This document shows, one piece after another, positions 55,284 through 62,983 of a DNA stretch of 64,000 nt. The stretch's first letter is position 1, and each line of letters begins with the position of its first letter. Origin of the DNA: Desulfurellaceae bacterium bin18 (lineage in GTDB: Bacteria > Desulfobacterota > Binatia > Bin18); NCBI GenBank assembly GCA_002238415.1, contig MPMI01000016.1, positions 47,605-111,604 of the forward strand. Reading direction: 5' to 3'. Below the pieces are notes generated by a model. That model made no database searches, was not told the DNA's origin, and saw only the letters and a program-made list of their open reading frames with translations. The translations under genes were made by a program, and so were the position numbers.

Positions 55284-56489
55284 TTACCACGGCGAATGGG
55301 CCGGCTGTTTCAGCAGCCGACGGCGTAGGGCCTCGGCTTCCGCGTGAATCGCCGCATAACTGGGGCCGAACAGATCGATTTGGGCCAGCACCACACCAAA
55401 CTCGCTCACCGGGCGAATTTCCTGGCCTGGCTCGACATAGATCGTCAGCTCGTCCACTGCCTGGGCACGCCTGAAATCAAACAGATTCTCGGCCACATCT
55501 TCACCAAAAGTGATCAAATTAAACTGTCCGCCCACAACATCCGTTGACCGCGGCGGGGGCGGGGGCGACTGCCCGCCGGCCAGCCTCAGTCCGGCTTCGT
55601 ATATACACGCTCCGAGACAGCGGCGATACAGATTATAGAAACAGGTGGCCGCCCGTCCGTTGACCTCCGTCAGGGTGACCGCGTTGTCATGGCACCAGAA
55701 CTCGATATTGAAGAAGCCGTTGTCCAGTCCGATATTGCTAATCGCTTCCAGAGCCTGCTGAGCCAGCATTTCCTGGATATGGGCCGGGTGCCGGGACGGT
55801 AGCGAAAAATTGTCAATAATCCGGGTGCCCGGATAGGTATTGGTATCCGTAATCGCCCAGAGCGCCGGCTGGGCATTGGCGACCCAGCCCTCGACCGTCA
55901 CCTGCGGTCCCTCCACAAAGTCTTCGACCAGCATGATCTCTCGACTGGCCAGGGGAAATTTCTCGCAGTCGATATAGCGCTCGAAAAACGGCAGGTAGAG
56001 CGGCGACCAGGCGGGATACTCGCGTCGGGCGACCGCCAGCGCCCGCTGAAGGTCATCGGCCGAGTCGAGCTTAAAACCGAGAATCCCGAGATTCAGCCAG
56101 GGTGGTTTGAGATAACACGGGTAGCGCGTGACCGCCGGCTGCTCGTCCGCCAGATCGATGGGGTCACACCGGACCGGCTGGGGTTCATATTGACGGCCGT
56201 AGTATTTGTGGAGGCAGAGAAAGACGGACTCCACGCTTGGTCCCGGAAACCCAAACTCCTCGCACAGGACCGCGGCCACGATATCGGCCACGTCTCGGGA
56301 ATAGAAAATGGCATCAATGGTGTGGGCCGTGATATAGTCGCGGCACTGGTCAGTGTACGCGAGCAGGTCCAATTCCGGGGAGGGGGTACGCGGATTAAGT
56401 GGCGCGTCGAGCAGATGAAACCTATGCTCGGACATGCCGGCCAGGGCGTTGCGGTCCCGTTGCGACGGGCACGGAATCAGAACGTCCAC
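55284..56489 (-). CDS. ATP-grasp protein in the ergothioneine operon (possible ligase)
   Basis: 401 residues. Residues ~1-90 form an N-terminal pre-ATP-grasp region; the middle has RYPCYLKPPWLNLGILGF (ATP-binding Lys), IMLVEDFVEGPQVTVEGW (Glu-Asp and glycine-rich turn) and GFFNIEFWCHDNAVTLTEVNGRAATCF (metal-binding Glu/Asn), the carbamoyl-phosphate-synthase-like ATP-grasp pattern of amino-acid ligases. No egtA is in the operon, so it may make gamma-glutamylcysteine or another activated precursor. Start is a GTG; it overlaps a 45-residue small ORF by 13 bases. Function is inferred from fold and context. Confidence 0.8.
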   Translation of the reverse strand: MDVLIPCPSQRDRNALAGMSEHRFHLLDAPLNPRTPSPELDLLAYTDQCRDYITAHTIDAIFYSRDVADIVAAVLCEEFGFPGPSVESVFLCLHKYYGRQYEPQPVRCDPIDLADEQPAVTRYPCYLKPPWLNLGILGFKLDSADDLQRALAVARREYPAWSPLYLPFFERYIDCEKFPLASREIMLVEDFVEGPQVTVEGWVANAQPALWAITDTNTYPGTRIIDNFSLPSRHPAHIQEMLAQQALEAISNIGLDNGFFNIEFWCHDNAVTLTEVNGRAATCFYNLYRRCLGACIYEAGLRLAGGQSPPPPPRSTDVVGGQFNLITFGEDVAENLFDFRRAQAVDELTIYVEPGQEIRPVSEFGVVLAQIDLFGPSYAAIHAEAEALRRRLLKQPAHSPW

Positions 56490-56614
56490 CGCTCCCCTTC
56501 TTTTTCCGTTAGCTCGTCCGCATATGTACTGACAGGAGGGTGCTCAAAGTCGCCCAGGGCTTGCCACCGGATATTGCGGTCGTCAAAACGGCGGGGAGAG
56601 GGTGTGGCTGCCAT
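56477..56614 (-). CDS. Small 45-residue ORF leading the ergothioneine operon
   Basis: From the ATG at 56614 a frame encodes MAATPSPRRFDDRNIRWQAL and on to ...ELTEKEGERWTF, 45 residues, ending 13 bases inside the ATP-grasp gene. The upstream GAGGAG lies seven bases before the ATG, a good ribosome-binding site. It has no homologue I recognise; it may be a translational-coupling leader or a small partner protein. Too short to be listed by usual length cut-offs. Confidence 0.45.
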   Translation of the reverse strand: MAATPSPRRFDDRNIRWQALGDFEHPPVSTYADELTEKEGERWTF

Positions 56615-56694
56615 CCATCGTCTCCTCTATTATTGTGGTATTGCTCAAGGCGGCTGAGCATAGCAAGCGTTCCGGAGACGAACAAGGAGTCAGC

Positions 56695-57141
56695 ATGCAA
56701 CGAATTGAGGGCGGGTGCCACTGCGGGACGATCCGGTACGAATTCCTGTGGCCGCTTGATGAAGCGGAGATTCCGGTTCGGGCGTGCAGTTGCAGCTTCT
56801 GCATGAAGCATCGGGGCACTTATACCTCGCATCCCCAAGCGGAACTCCACGCAACGCTCACGCATACCGCCCGCGTTCCCACCTATCGCTTTGGCCATGA
56901 GACGGCCGACTTCTACGTCTGTGCACGTTGTGGGGTGCTCACCTTTGCGGTGAGCCGGATTGCCGAGCGTGATTATGCCGTAGTCAACGTCCACACATTC
57001 GAGCATATCGACCCGGCCAACTTTACCATCCGCGTAACCAATTTTGACGAGGAGGCACCGGACAGCCGTCTTGCCCGACGTCAGCGGACCTGGACACCCA
57101 CGGTCCGGATTACTCACACTCGAACAGAAGAATCAACCTAG
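56695..57141 (+). CDS. GFA/CENP-V-family zinc protein
   Basis: 148 residues with the S-(hydroxymethyl)glutathione-synthase-like fold: CHCGTIRYEF at the start, CSCSFCMKHRG in the middle and VCARCGVLTFAV later supply the zinc cysteines. Family members act in formaldehyde-glutathione chemistry, but many have unknown function. AACAAGGAGTCAGC precedes the ATG. It is 16 bases upstream of the GST gene, fitting a thiol-related pair, divergent from the ergothioneine operon. Confidence 0.87.
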   Translation: MQRIEGGCHCGTIRYEFLWPLDEAEIPVRACSCSFCMKHRGTYTSHPQAELHATLTHTARVPTYRFGHETADFYVCARCGVLTFAVSRIAERDYAVVNVHTFEHIDPANFTIRVTNFDEEAPDSRLARRQRTWTPTVRITHTRTEEST

Positions 57142-57157
57142 TTTTAAGGAGGACTCA

Positions 57158-57736
57158 ATGCTGCTCTATCTCGACACAAAACGGGCGCCCAACCCGCGCA
57201 AGGTCCGCATCTATCTGGCCGAAAAAAACCTGGATATTCCGATCAAGGAAATCGACCTGTACGCCGGTGAGCAGAAGACGCCGGAGTTTCTGGCCAAGAA
57301 TCCGTTTGCCGGCGTGCCCATCCTGGAGCTCGATGACGGCACGGTTCTGATCGAAACGCTGCCGATTATGGAGTATCTGGAGGAACTCTATCCCGACCCG
57401 CCCCTGATCGGCACCGACCCCGTCAGCCGGGCTCTCGTGCGCTCCTGGGAACGGCGCTGTGAGATCGGGGTATATTTGACGGCTTCACGCATGGTGCTGT
57501 CCAAGGGCGACGTGTCCGACCAGGCGCGCCGAATCCTGATGCATCGCCTCCCGCTGGTCAACGACGGCCTGGAAGGCAAAGACTGGCTGGCCGGAAATTT
57601 CTCAATCGCCGACATCATGCTGTTTATCGGCCTGGAGACCGCGCATCATCGCGGCACGTTTCAGCTCGACCCGGCCTGGAACAACCTCGTCCGCTGGTAT
57701 GACGCCATGAAGGCGCGACCCAGTACGTCGGTGTGA
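57158..57736 (+). CDS. Glutathione S-transferase
   Basis: 192 residues. Thioredoxin-like N-domain (YLDTKRAPNPRKVRIYLAEKNLDIPIKEIDL, then NPFAGVPILELDDGTVLIET) and a C-terminal helical domain with GNFSIADIMLFIGLETA, the GST N-capping box. AAGGAGG precedes the ATG at 57158. Paired with the upstream GFA gene. Confidence 0.92.
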   Translation: MLLYLDTKRAPNPRKVRIYLAEKNLDIPIKEIDLYAGEQKTPEFLAKNPFAGVPILELDDGTVLIETLPIMEYLEELYPDPPLIGTDPVSRALVRSWERRCEIGVYLTASRMVLSKGDVSDQARRILMHRLPLVNDGLEGKDWLAGNFSIADIMLFIGLETAHHRGTFQLDPAWNNLVRWYDAMKARPSTSV

Positions 57737-57801
57737 GGGACGGAACGTCTCGCGTGAAGTCTTCCCATATCCCCTCTCGGGCCGTGTGATGCGAAAAGGA
57801 A

Positions 57802-57885
57802 CCCACCCCGGCCTTCGGCCACCCCTCCCAAGAGGGGAGCAGAAAATCCCCTCTTGGGAGGGGTGGCCCAAAGGGCCGGGGTGGG
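57802..57885. repeat. 84-bp near-perfect inverted repeat
   Basis: Arms of 37 and 39 bases (57802-57838 and 57847-57885) pair almost completely around an eight-base loop; the arms differ only by two or three bases in a small TTCGG/CCCAAAGG bulge. Neither arm is coding. It would form a very long RNA hairpin or cruciform and looks like a MITE- or REP-type element. The CCCAAGAGGGG core recurs at 58052-58062. Confidence 0.8.
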
Positions 57886-58023
57886 CTTGTGCCCAACGAC
57901 CCAGACTCCCTGCTCCGGAGGAGCCGCCGGGCGGCCTGCGGTCTGTCCTCGTGTTTGTCCCCCAGTCGGGCGAGGCGACACCGAGTGAGCGGACGGTGAC
58001 CCACCCCACCGCTGACGAGGCAC

Positions 58024-58050
58024 CCCCTTCGACTCGGCTCAGGACAGGCA
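58024..58050 (-). repeat. Dispersed 27-bp repeat (copy in intergenic gap)
   Basis: Its reverse complement matches 22 of 27 bases of 22322-22348 in the 5-oxoprolinase gene. It belongs to the repeat-rich 57737-58096 gap, which holds no convincing gene. Confidence 0.6.
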
Positions 58051-58096
58051 TCCCAAGAGGGGAAGCGCCGGTCCTTATGTAAGGAGACAACCCCAC

Positions 58097-59353
58097 ATCG
58101 CCTCTCTCTCCCCTTCATTTCGGCAAGCGATCCAACCCTTCCGCCGTGAAGGGGTTCGGCGTTCTGCGCTGTTCTTCGCGGCGCTCTATTTTGTTCAGGG
58201 CACAATCGATCTCTCAACCGGTCTGCCCTATCAACCCATTCAATATCTGCTCAAAGAAGACCTGCACCTGAGTGCCGGTCAGGCGGGCTTTGTCTGGGCC
58301 ATGATTGGCTTGGGCTGGACCATCAAACCGGTCTACGGCCTCTTGTCCGATTTCCTGCCCTTGGGTGGCTCGCGGCGCAAGGGCTATCTCGTATTGATGA
58401 GCGCCTTGGGTCTGGGAAGCTGGCTGGCGCTGGCCGTTGCGCCGACGGCATATGCAACCGTCCTGGTGCTGCTTATGACGTGTTCGTTCACTCTGGCCTT
58501 TGCCGACGTCATGGCCGATGCGCTCATGGTGGAGACCGGGCGGCCCCTCGGTCTCACCGGAAGTTTTCAGTCGATTCAATGGGCAGCCATGGGCCTGGCC
58601 TTGACCCTCGCCCATCTCGGTGGCGGTTATCTCTCGGAATACGCGACTCCGCACACCGCTTTTTTCATCTGCGGATTCTTTCCGCTCGCCACCTTGCTGG
58701 CAACCCTCTTCTTTGTACGAGAAGTGCCGCAGCCATTGGGACAGGCGCAGTTGCGAGAGACGACGCACGCGCTCAGAACAGCCGCCCGGTCGCGTGCGGT
58801 CTGGATCGTGGCCGGCTTTCTGTTTGTGTGGAACTTCAGTCCACTGTTCGGCACGCCGCTTTTGTATTATGAGCGCGACGTTCTCCAATTTTCAAAAATC
58901 TACATCGGCACCCTCGGCGCGCTGACCAACGCGGCCGGCATGCTGGGCGCGGTCATCTTCTTTTTCTTTTTTCGGAACGTCTCCCTCCACCGCCTCCTCT
59001 TTATCGCGGTGACGCTCGGCGTGTTGTCAACGCTCAGTTTCCTGGGCCTGACCGGACCTCGGTCTGCGGTGATCATTTTTCTCAGTTACGGCCTGATTTT
59101 GCAGATTACGCATCTGGCTGTACTCGACCTTGCGGCCCGCTCCTGCCCGGCCCGCGTTGAGGGAACGGTATTCGCACTCCTGATGTCCGCCCTGAACATC
59201 GGTCGAAGCGGGTCTCAGGCGCTGGGCGGCTGGCTGTACGATCAGACCGGCTTTGTCCCGTTGGTCTTCATCAGTGCCGCTTTCACCTCCCTGTGCTGGC
59301 TGATGATTTCTTTGCTGCGTTCTGAGGGAACGGTCTCAATGGAGGGGCAGTAA
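58097..59353 (+). CDS. MFS/BT1-like transporter with no standard start codon for its first helices
   Basis: From the first ATG (58301) the product has 350 residues with about ten membrane segments and the BT1-type KPVYGLLSDFLPLGGSRRKGYLVLM and DVMADALMVE signatures. The frame continues upstream and encodes obvious transporter sequence (ALFFAALYFVQGTIDLSTGLPYQ would be helix 1), yet holds no ATG, GTG or TTG back to the stop at 58013. A CTG or an ATC at 58097 behind AAGGAG (58081-58086) could be used, or the true start has mutated. I set the start at that ATC; sure of the family, not of the start. Confidence 0.7.
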   Translation: MASLSPSFRQAIQPFRREGVRRSALFFAALYFVQGTIDLSTGLPYQPIQYLLKEDLHLSAGQAGFVWAMIGLGWTIKPVYGLLSDFLPLGGSRRKGYLVLMSALGLGSWLALAVAPTAYATVLVLLMTCSFTLAFADVMADALMVETGRPLGLTGSFQSIQWAAMGLALTLAHLGGGYLSEYATPHTAFFICGFFPLATLLATLFFVREVPQPLGQAQLRETTHALRTAARSRAVWIVAGFLFVWNFSPLFGTPLLYYERDVLQFSKIYIGTLGALTNAAGMLGAVIFFFFFRNVSLHRLLFIAVTLGVLSTLSFLGLTGPRSAVIIFLSYGLILQITHLAVLDLAARSCPARVEGTVFALLMSALNIGRSGSQALGGWLYDQTGFVPLVFISAAFTSLCWLMISLLRSEGTVSMEGQ

Positions 59354-59448
59354 GTCCTTGCCGTTCCGTCACAACCTGAATAAACATGCAGCGTTCCGTA
59401 TGTCCCGGGTTGGAACATGTACTAACTGGCTGGCGTGGACTGTCTGTC

Positions 59449-59455
59449 GTTAGAC
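59449..59455 (+). other. Integron-type core site (GTTRRRY) before the ATPase gene
   Basis: GTTAGAC matches the integron recombination core GTTRRRY and is identical to the R' box of the attC at 61111-61117. It lies where the AT-richer island begins. No complete attC or attI is visible around it. Confidence 0.35.
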
Positions 59456-59508
59456 ATCCCTGGGCGGTGAATGCTAGGCTATAAACAGCGATCGAAATGG
59501 GGGTTTAA

Positions 59509-60996
59509 ATGAAGAATCTGCTAAGCCAAATTGATTTCGGAAACGAGGCGGGCGATGATGTTTCTCCTCAGGAAATTCTCAATTTTTTCGTCGAGCAACA
59601 ACACTTTAGCGATTATCTAGATCCTGACCAAAAAATACTACTTGCAACTGCAAAAAAGGGGATTGGGAAGTCGGCGCTGATGCGTTGGATCGAAGCCAGA
59701 AAATCGGCAGAAGAGCAAAACACACCCCTCGTGATTAGTGTAACGGGCAGCGACTTGGTTCGGTCAAACTTCAACTTACCATCAGAGCCAAAACTTCCGA
59801 ATGAATATATTCGTGACTGGATGCAGCGAATCTGCGCGATCATAAATAGACGTATTGGTGCTCAACTCTCAGTCGCCATAACTGACGACCAGATTACTCT
59901 TGTAGAAAGTGCGGAAATAGATGGCTTTAAGAGTCGGAATCTCTTAAGTGCTCTGACAGAAAGGCTCGCAAAACTCGTTCCCCAAGTCGAGAAGAGTAAG
60001 AAGCTTGCCCCAAATGATATTGAACTACTAAAGCGGTATTCAGGGCGCTCTGTTTGGGTGTGTGTTGATGATCTTGATGCAACGTATCAACGCACCGATA
60101 AGGAAAACCTTGAGTTAAGTACCTTTTTTTCTGCCTGTAGATATCTGGCATCTCAAACTGACGGGATCGTGGTCAGAGCAACTATGCGAACTGATGTTTG
60201 GACAATGATTCGTAGATTCGACGAATCATTAGACAAATTCGATCAGTACGTTACTGATATAACATGGAGCCAAGCAGATTTTCGTCGTTTACTCGCCCGC
60301 AGAGTCGGTTTCGAAATGAGCAGGCTCGGTACCGCAGACTCCCCACCTCCAGACCACGCGACAAAAGTAGACATCGACGAACATCTCATCGAAAGCGTAT
60401 TCGAAAAACGGATGGAATGGGGCAGATCGCAGAAACGAACCTATCGAGTAGTTTACACACTCTCCTACCACAGACCACGGTGGGCTATACAGCTATGCAA
60501 ACTTGCCCAAAAAGAAGCACTTGATAGCGCTGATTCAAAAATATCTAAGTCACATATTGACTCGGTTTGGGGGCCCTATGGGACCAAGAGAATTGCTGAT
60601 CTAGTTGCTGAGCACAAACATCAGTGCAGCAGTATCGAAGAAATTGTCGTCGGCTTTCGAGGTGCGGAGCGAAGGTTAACAAAAGATCAGCTCCTTGAGT
60701 GGATTAAGAACAAGGTCACTTTGCACATGACACCAGTAATCGAAGGCACGGCGAGGAATTCCCCACTAGAGATCGCTCATTTTTTATTTAGACTAGGATT
60801 TATAGTCGCTCGCATCGAAAGTCCCGAGGAAGACGGCTATGAGCACTATTATTTCTCAGACATGCCTGATTTCTTATCTACTAGGACGAATGCGGACTTC
60901 AATGCAATTTGGGAAATACATCCTTGCTACCGGGAAGCCCTCGACATCAAGAAATTGAATAGAAACCAACGCCGTCTCCGTGACCTAGAGAGATAA
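59509..60996 (+). CDS. P-loop ATPase, Sll1717-like, in an integron-type cassette
   Basis: 495 residues, AT-richer codon use than its neighbours. Walker A is AKKGIGKSA (Lys54); the Walker B-like acidic run is VWVCVDDLDA (Asp187-Asp190). The rest, with a C-terminal LSTRTNADFNAIWEIHPCYREAL segment that looks like a winged helix, matches the Sll1717-type P-loop ATPases found near defence genes. The start has no strong ribosome-binding site (GGGGGTTTAA). It is followed by an attC site, then by a reverse transcriptase gene. Role as sensor or effector partner is inferred. Confidence 0.78.
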   Translation: MKNLLSQIDFGNEAGDDVSPQEILNFFVEQQHFSDYLDPDQKILLATAKKGIGKSALMRWIEARKSAEEQNTPLVISVTGSDLVRSNFNLPSEPKLPNEYIRDWMQRICAIINRRIGAQLSVAITDDQITLVESAEIDGFKSRNLLSALTERLAKLVPQVEKSKKLAPNDIELLKRYSGRSVWVCVDDLDATYQRTDKENLELSTFFSACRYLASQTDGIVVRATMRTDVWTMIRRFDESLDKFDQYVTDITWSQADFRRLLARRVGFEMSRLGTADSPPPDHATKVDIDEHLIESVFEKRMEWGRSQKRTYRVVYTLSYHRPRWAIQLCKLAQKEALDSADSKISKSHIDSVWGPYGTKRIADLVAEHKHQCSSIEEIVVGFRGAERRLTKDQLLEWIKNKVTLHMTPVIEGTARNSPLEIAHFLFRLGFIVARIESPEEDGYEHYYFSDMPDFLSTRTNADFNAIWEIHPCYREALDIKKLNRNQRRLRDLER

Positions 60997-61057
60997 CGAT
61001 GGAGGAATGGAGGACGTTGCAGGGTTATTAGAGTTGGGGGAATTGGTTATCCACCCA

Positions 61058-61117
61058 GCCTAACTCCTCGCTCCACCTCGATCGCGTCCCGCGACCGGTG
61101 AGCGTAAAACGTTAGAC
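61058..61117 (+). other. attC: Integron attC recombination site (59-base element)
   Basis: Sixty bases with all attC parts: R'' GCCTAAC (61058-61064), L'' GCTCCACC (61070-61077), a central perfect hairpin TCGCG-TCC-CGCGA (61082-61094), L' GGTGAGC (61097-61103) and R' GTTAGAC (61111-61117). L'' pairs with L' except for one extra C, the extrahelical base that orients integrase on the folded strand. R'' and R' pair at six of seven positions and fit RYYYAAC and GTTRRRY. It sits 62 bases after the ATPase stop and 22 before the reverse transcriptase start, as expected between two cassettes. No integrase gene is in the window. Confidence 0.85.
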
Positions 61118-61139
61118 GGTACAACTGGAGCCTGCGACC

Positions 61140-62624
61140 ATGGCCAGAACGCTAGATTTTATAAAAGCAGACTTCTCGGCGACACTATTTCCTTTGAAAA
61201 CCAACCATCTTCTGGCCGATCTCCACGGTCAGGAAATATCAAACTATATCTATCAGAAGGTTCTCGATGAGGCTCAAAAGGGAGACAGCTTTCTCTCCCA
61301 GCAGAAAGTTTTTGCTACGAAGCCCAAAGGCCACCTACGCCGTACCGTCAAGCTAGATCCGGTAGCTGAATACTTCATTTACGATATATGCTATCGAAAT
61401 CGGGCAATATTTCGTCCAGCAGTCAGCACGAATCGCAACAGCTTTGGATATCGCTTCTCAAACGGATCCCCGATTCCAGTGCACGTTGCCTATAGCGACT
61501 ATAAGAAGCAGCTTAAGGCAAGTACAAGCGAGTTCAAGCATAATATCCAATTTGATATTGCTTCCTATTTTAACAGTATATACCACCACGACATTTGCCA
61601 TTGGTTTGCTTCACAAAGTGAGGTATCCAACGCTGACGGCAGCGCGCTTGGCCAATTCTTTAGAGAAATCAACTCAGGTAGGAGTGTGGATTTCCTCCCA
61701 CATGGCATATACCCATGCAAGATGCTTGGCAATGAGTTTCTCAAGTTCCTGGATCAATCAGGAATGCTAAAGTCAGCCAAGATTGTCCGATTCATGGACG
61801 ACTTTACACTTTTCGATGATGATACAAACATCCTTAGGCAAGACTTCATAAGAATTCAACAGCTCTTGGGGCAGTTTGCACTTAATATCAATCCAGCTAA
61901 GACCTACTACGATAATAAGGTCGGAGACATTCAAGAGCGTCTTACCGATATTCGACAGTCTCTCATAGAAATAATCACTGACTACGAGGAAGTTGCCACT
62001 GTCTCAGGAGTGGAATTTATTGAGACCGAGATGGAGGTCGAGAGCTCTCTTAGCCGAGATCAGGTAGATGCCCTAATGGGATTACTTAGAAGCGAAGCAC
62101 TGGAAGAGTCAGATGCTGATCTTATTCTCAGTTTTCTGCGTGTGCACAGCGATAGCTTGCTAGATTTCCTGCCAATCTGTCTAAGAAAATTCCCGAACCT
62201 TATAAAACAATTGTACTCCATTTGTTCGGACATATCCGATCGAAATTCTTTAGTACGTATAGTGCAGAATTACTTGGACCAAGAAAATTACTTCTTGGAG
62301 TACCAGCTTTTCTGGCTGATCTGCATAGTCGAAGATTATCTCATGGGAGTTGACGCCTATGGAGAAGTTCTAGCGAAACTCTACGAGTTAACGGCCGACA
62401 TGAAAATCGCCCGAGCGAAGGTGCTTGAGATTCCAGAGCAAGGATTCGGTTTCAAGGAAGTGCGTAGCGAATACCTAAAGACTGGTCAGTCAGACTGGCT
62501 TTCATGGTCGTCAGCAGTGGGGTCTCGATCATTGAAACCTGCAGAACGTAATTATGTGCTTGATTATTTCTCGAAGTCTTCACCAATGAACTTCTTAGTT
62601 GCTTCAGGCGTGAAGAAAATATGA
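61140..62624 (+). CDS. Reverse transcriptase of unknown-group/abortive-infection type
   Basis: 494 residues, AT-rich. RT motif A is FDIASYFNSIYHH (Asp139), the motif B region is PHGIYPCKMLGNEF (187-200) and the catalytic box is FMDD (218-221) in place of the usual YADD. About 270 residues of helical sequence follow (from DIQERLTDIRQSL), without the maturase or HNH domains of group II introns; this layout is that of UG/Abi (DRT, AbiA/AbiK-like) reverse transcriptases used in phage defence. The gene starts 22 bases after an attC site. Which UG clade it belongs to I cannot tell. Confidence 0.85.
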   Translation: MARTLDFIKADFSATLFPLKTNHLLADLHGQEISNYIYQKVLDEAQKGDSFLSQQKVFATKPKGHLRRTVKLDPVAEYFIYDICYRNRAIFRPAVSTNRNSFGYRFSNGSPIPVHVAYSDYKKQLKASTSEFKHNIQFDIASYFNSIYHHDICHWFASQSEVSNADGSALGQFFREINSGRSVDFLPHGIYPCKMLGNEFLKFLDQSGMLKSAKIVRFMDDFTLFDDDTNILRQDFIRIQQLLGQFALNINPAKTYYDNKVGDIQERLTDIRQSLIEIITDYEEVATVSGVEFIETEMEVESSLSRDQVDALMGLLRSEALEESDADLILSFLRVHSDSLLDFLPICLRKFPNLIKQLYSICSDISDRNSLVRIVQNYLDQENYFLEYQLFWLICIVEDYLMGVDAYGEVLAKLYELTADMKIARAKVLEIPEQGFGFKEVRSEYLKTGQSDWLSWSSAVGSRSLKPAERNYVLDYFSKSSPMNFLVASGVKKI

Positions 62625-62983
62625 TGATGGAGGATGGCGGCTAGCTATGGTTGGAGAGGCTTGAGAGAAATTAGGAGACGTTCGTAGCTTACGAGAACAA
62701 TTCCACTGAGAGAGACAAAAAACCTGGAGAATTAGGGAACGTTGCAGGGTTCTTCAGATTAGCGAAAATGTTGCAACCCGCCTCCTAAACGCTACACGAC
62801 GGTGTCAAACACCCTAGCCCTCTCCCTAGCCAGGGAGAGGGGAATACCATCCTTCATGCCGAATAAGGCCGACTTGATCTTGGTCGCCGAGGCAACTAGA
62901 TTATCGATAGTACCCCTTGCGGTTTCGACCGCAGGGCGCGGGGCCTCTTCGGAGGCCCTTGCTTTATTATTCGACGGGCATCA
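62625..62983. other. Gap after the reverse transcriptase gene
   Basis: No convincing protein gene. From 62735 to 62790 it holds an imperfect repeat of the tail that follows the ATPase gene (shared ACGTTGCAGGGTT) and a CCTCCTAAAC box that may be an eroded attC half. A dispersed hairpin, CCCTCTCCCT / AGGGAGAGGG (62818-62841), follows, then two UUCG-capped hairpins before the NYN gene. Confidence 0.5.
62918..62958 (+). promoter_or_regulatory. Two UUCG-capped hairpins in the NYN leader
   Basis: TGCGGT-TTCG-ACCGCA (62918-62933) and GGGCCTC-TTCG-GAGGCCC (62941-62958) are perfect stems with UUCG-type tetraloops. The second is followed by TTGCTTTATTATT, so it resembles an attenuator-type terminator 26 bases before the NYN start codon. 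Confidence 0.5.

Noticed and set aside
57602..58217. Long minus-strand reading frames across the GST 3' end and repeat gap
   Set aside because: Their sequence is the translation of inverted and dispersed repeats plus antisense GST; composition is low-complexity and no ribosome-binding site is present.
59354..59448. Possible attC upstream of the ATPase gene (TACTAAC ... GTTAGAC)
   Set aside because: Outer boxes pair at five bases but inner L'' and L' boxes do not pair and spacing is too short; kept only as a core-site note.
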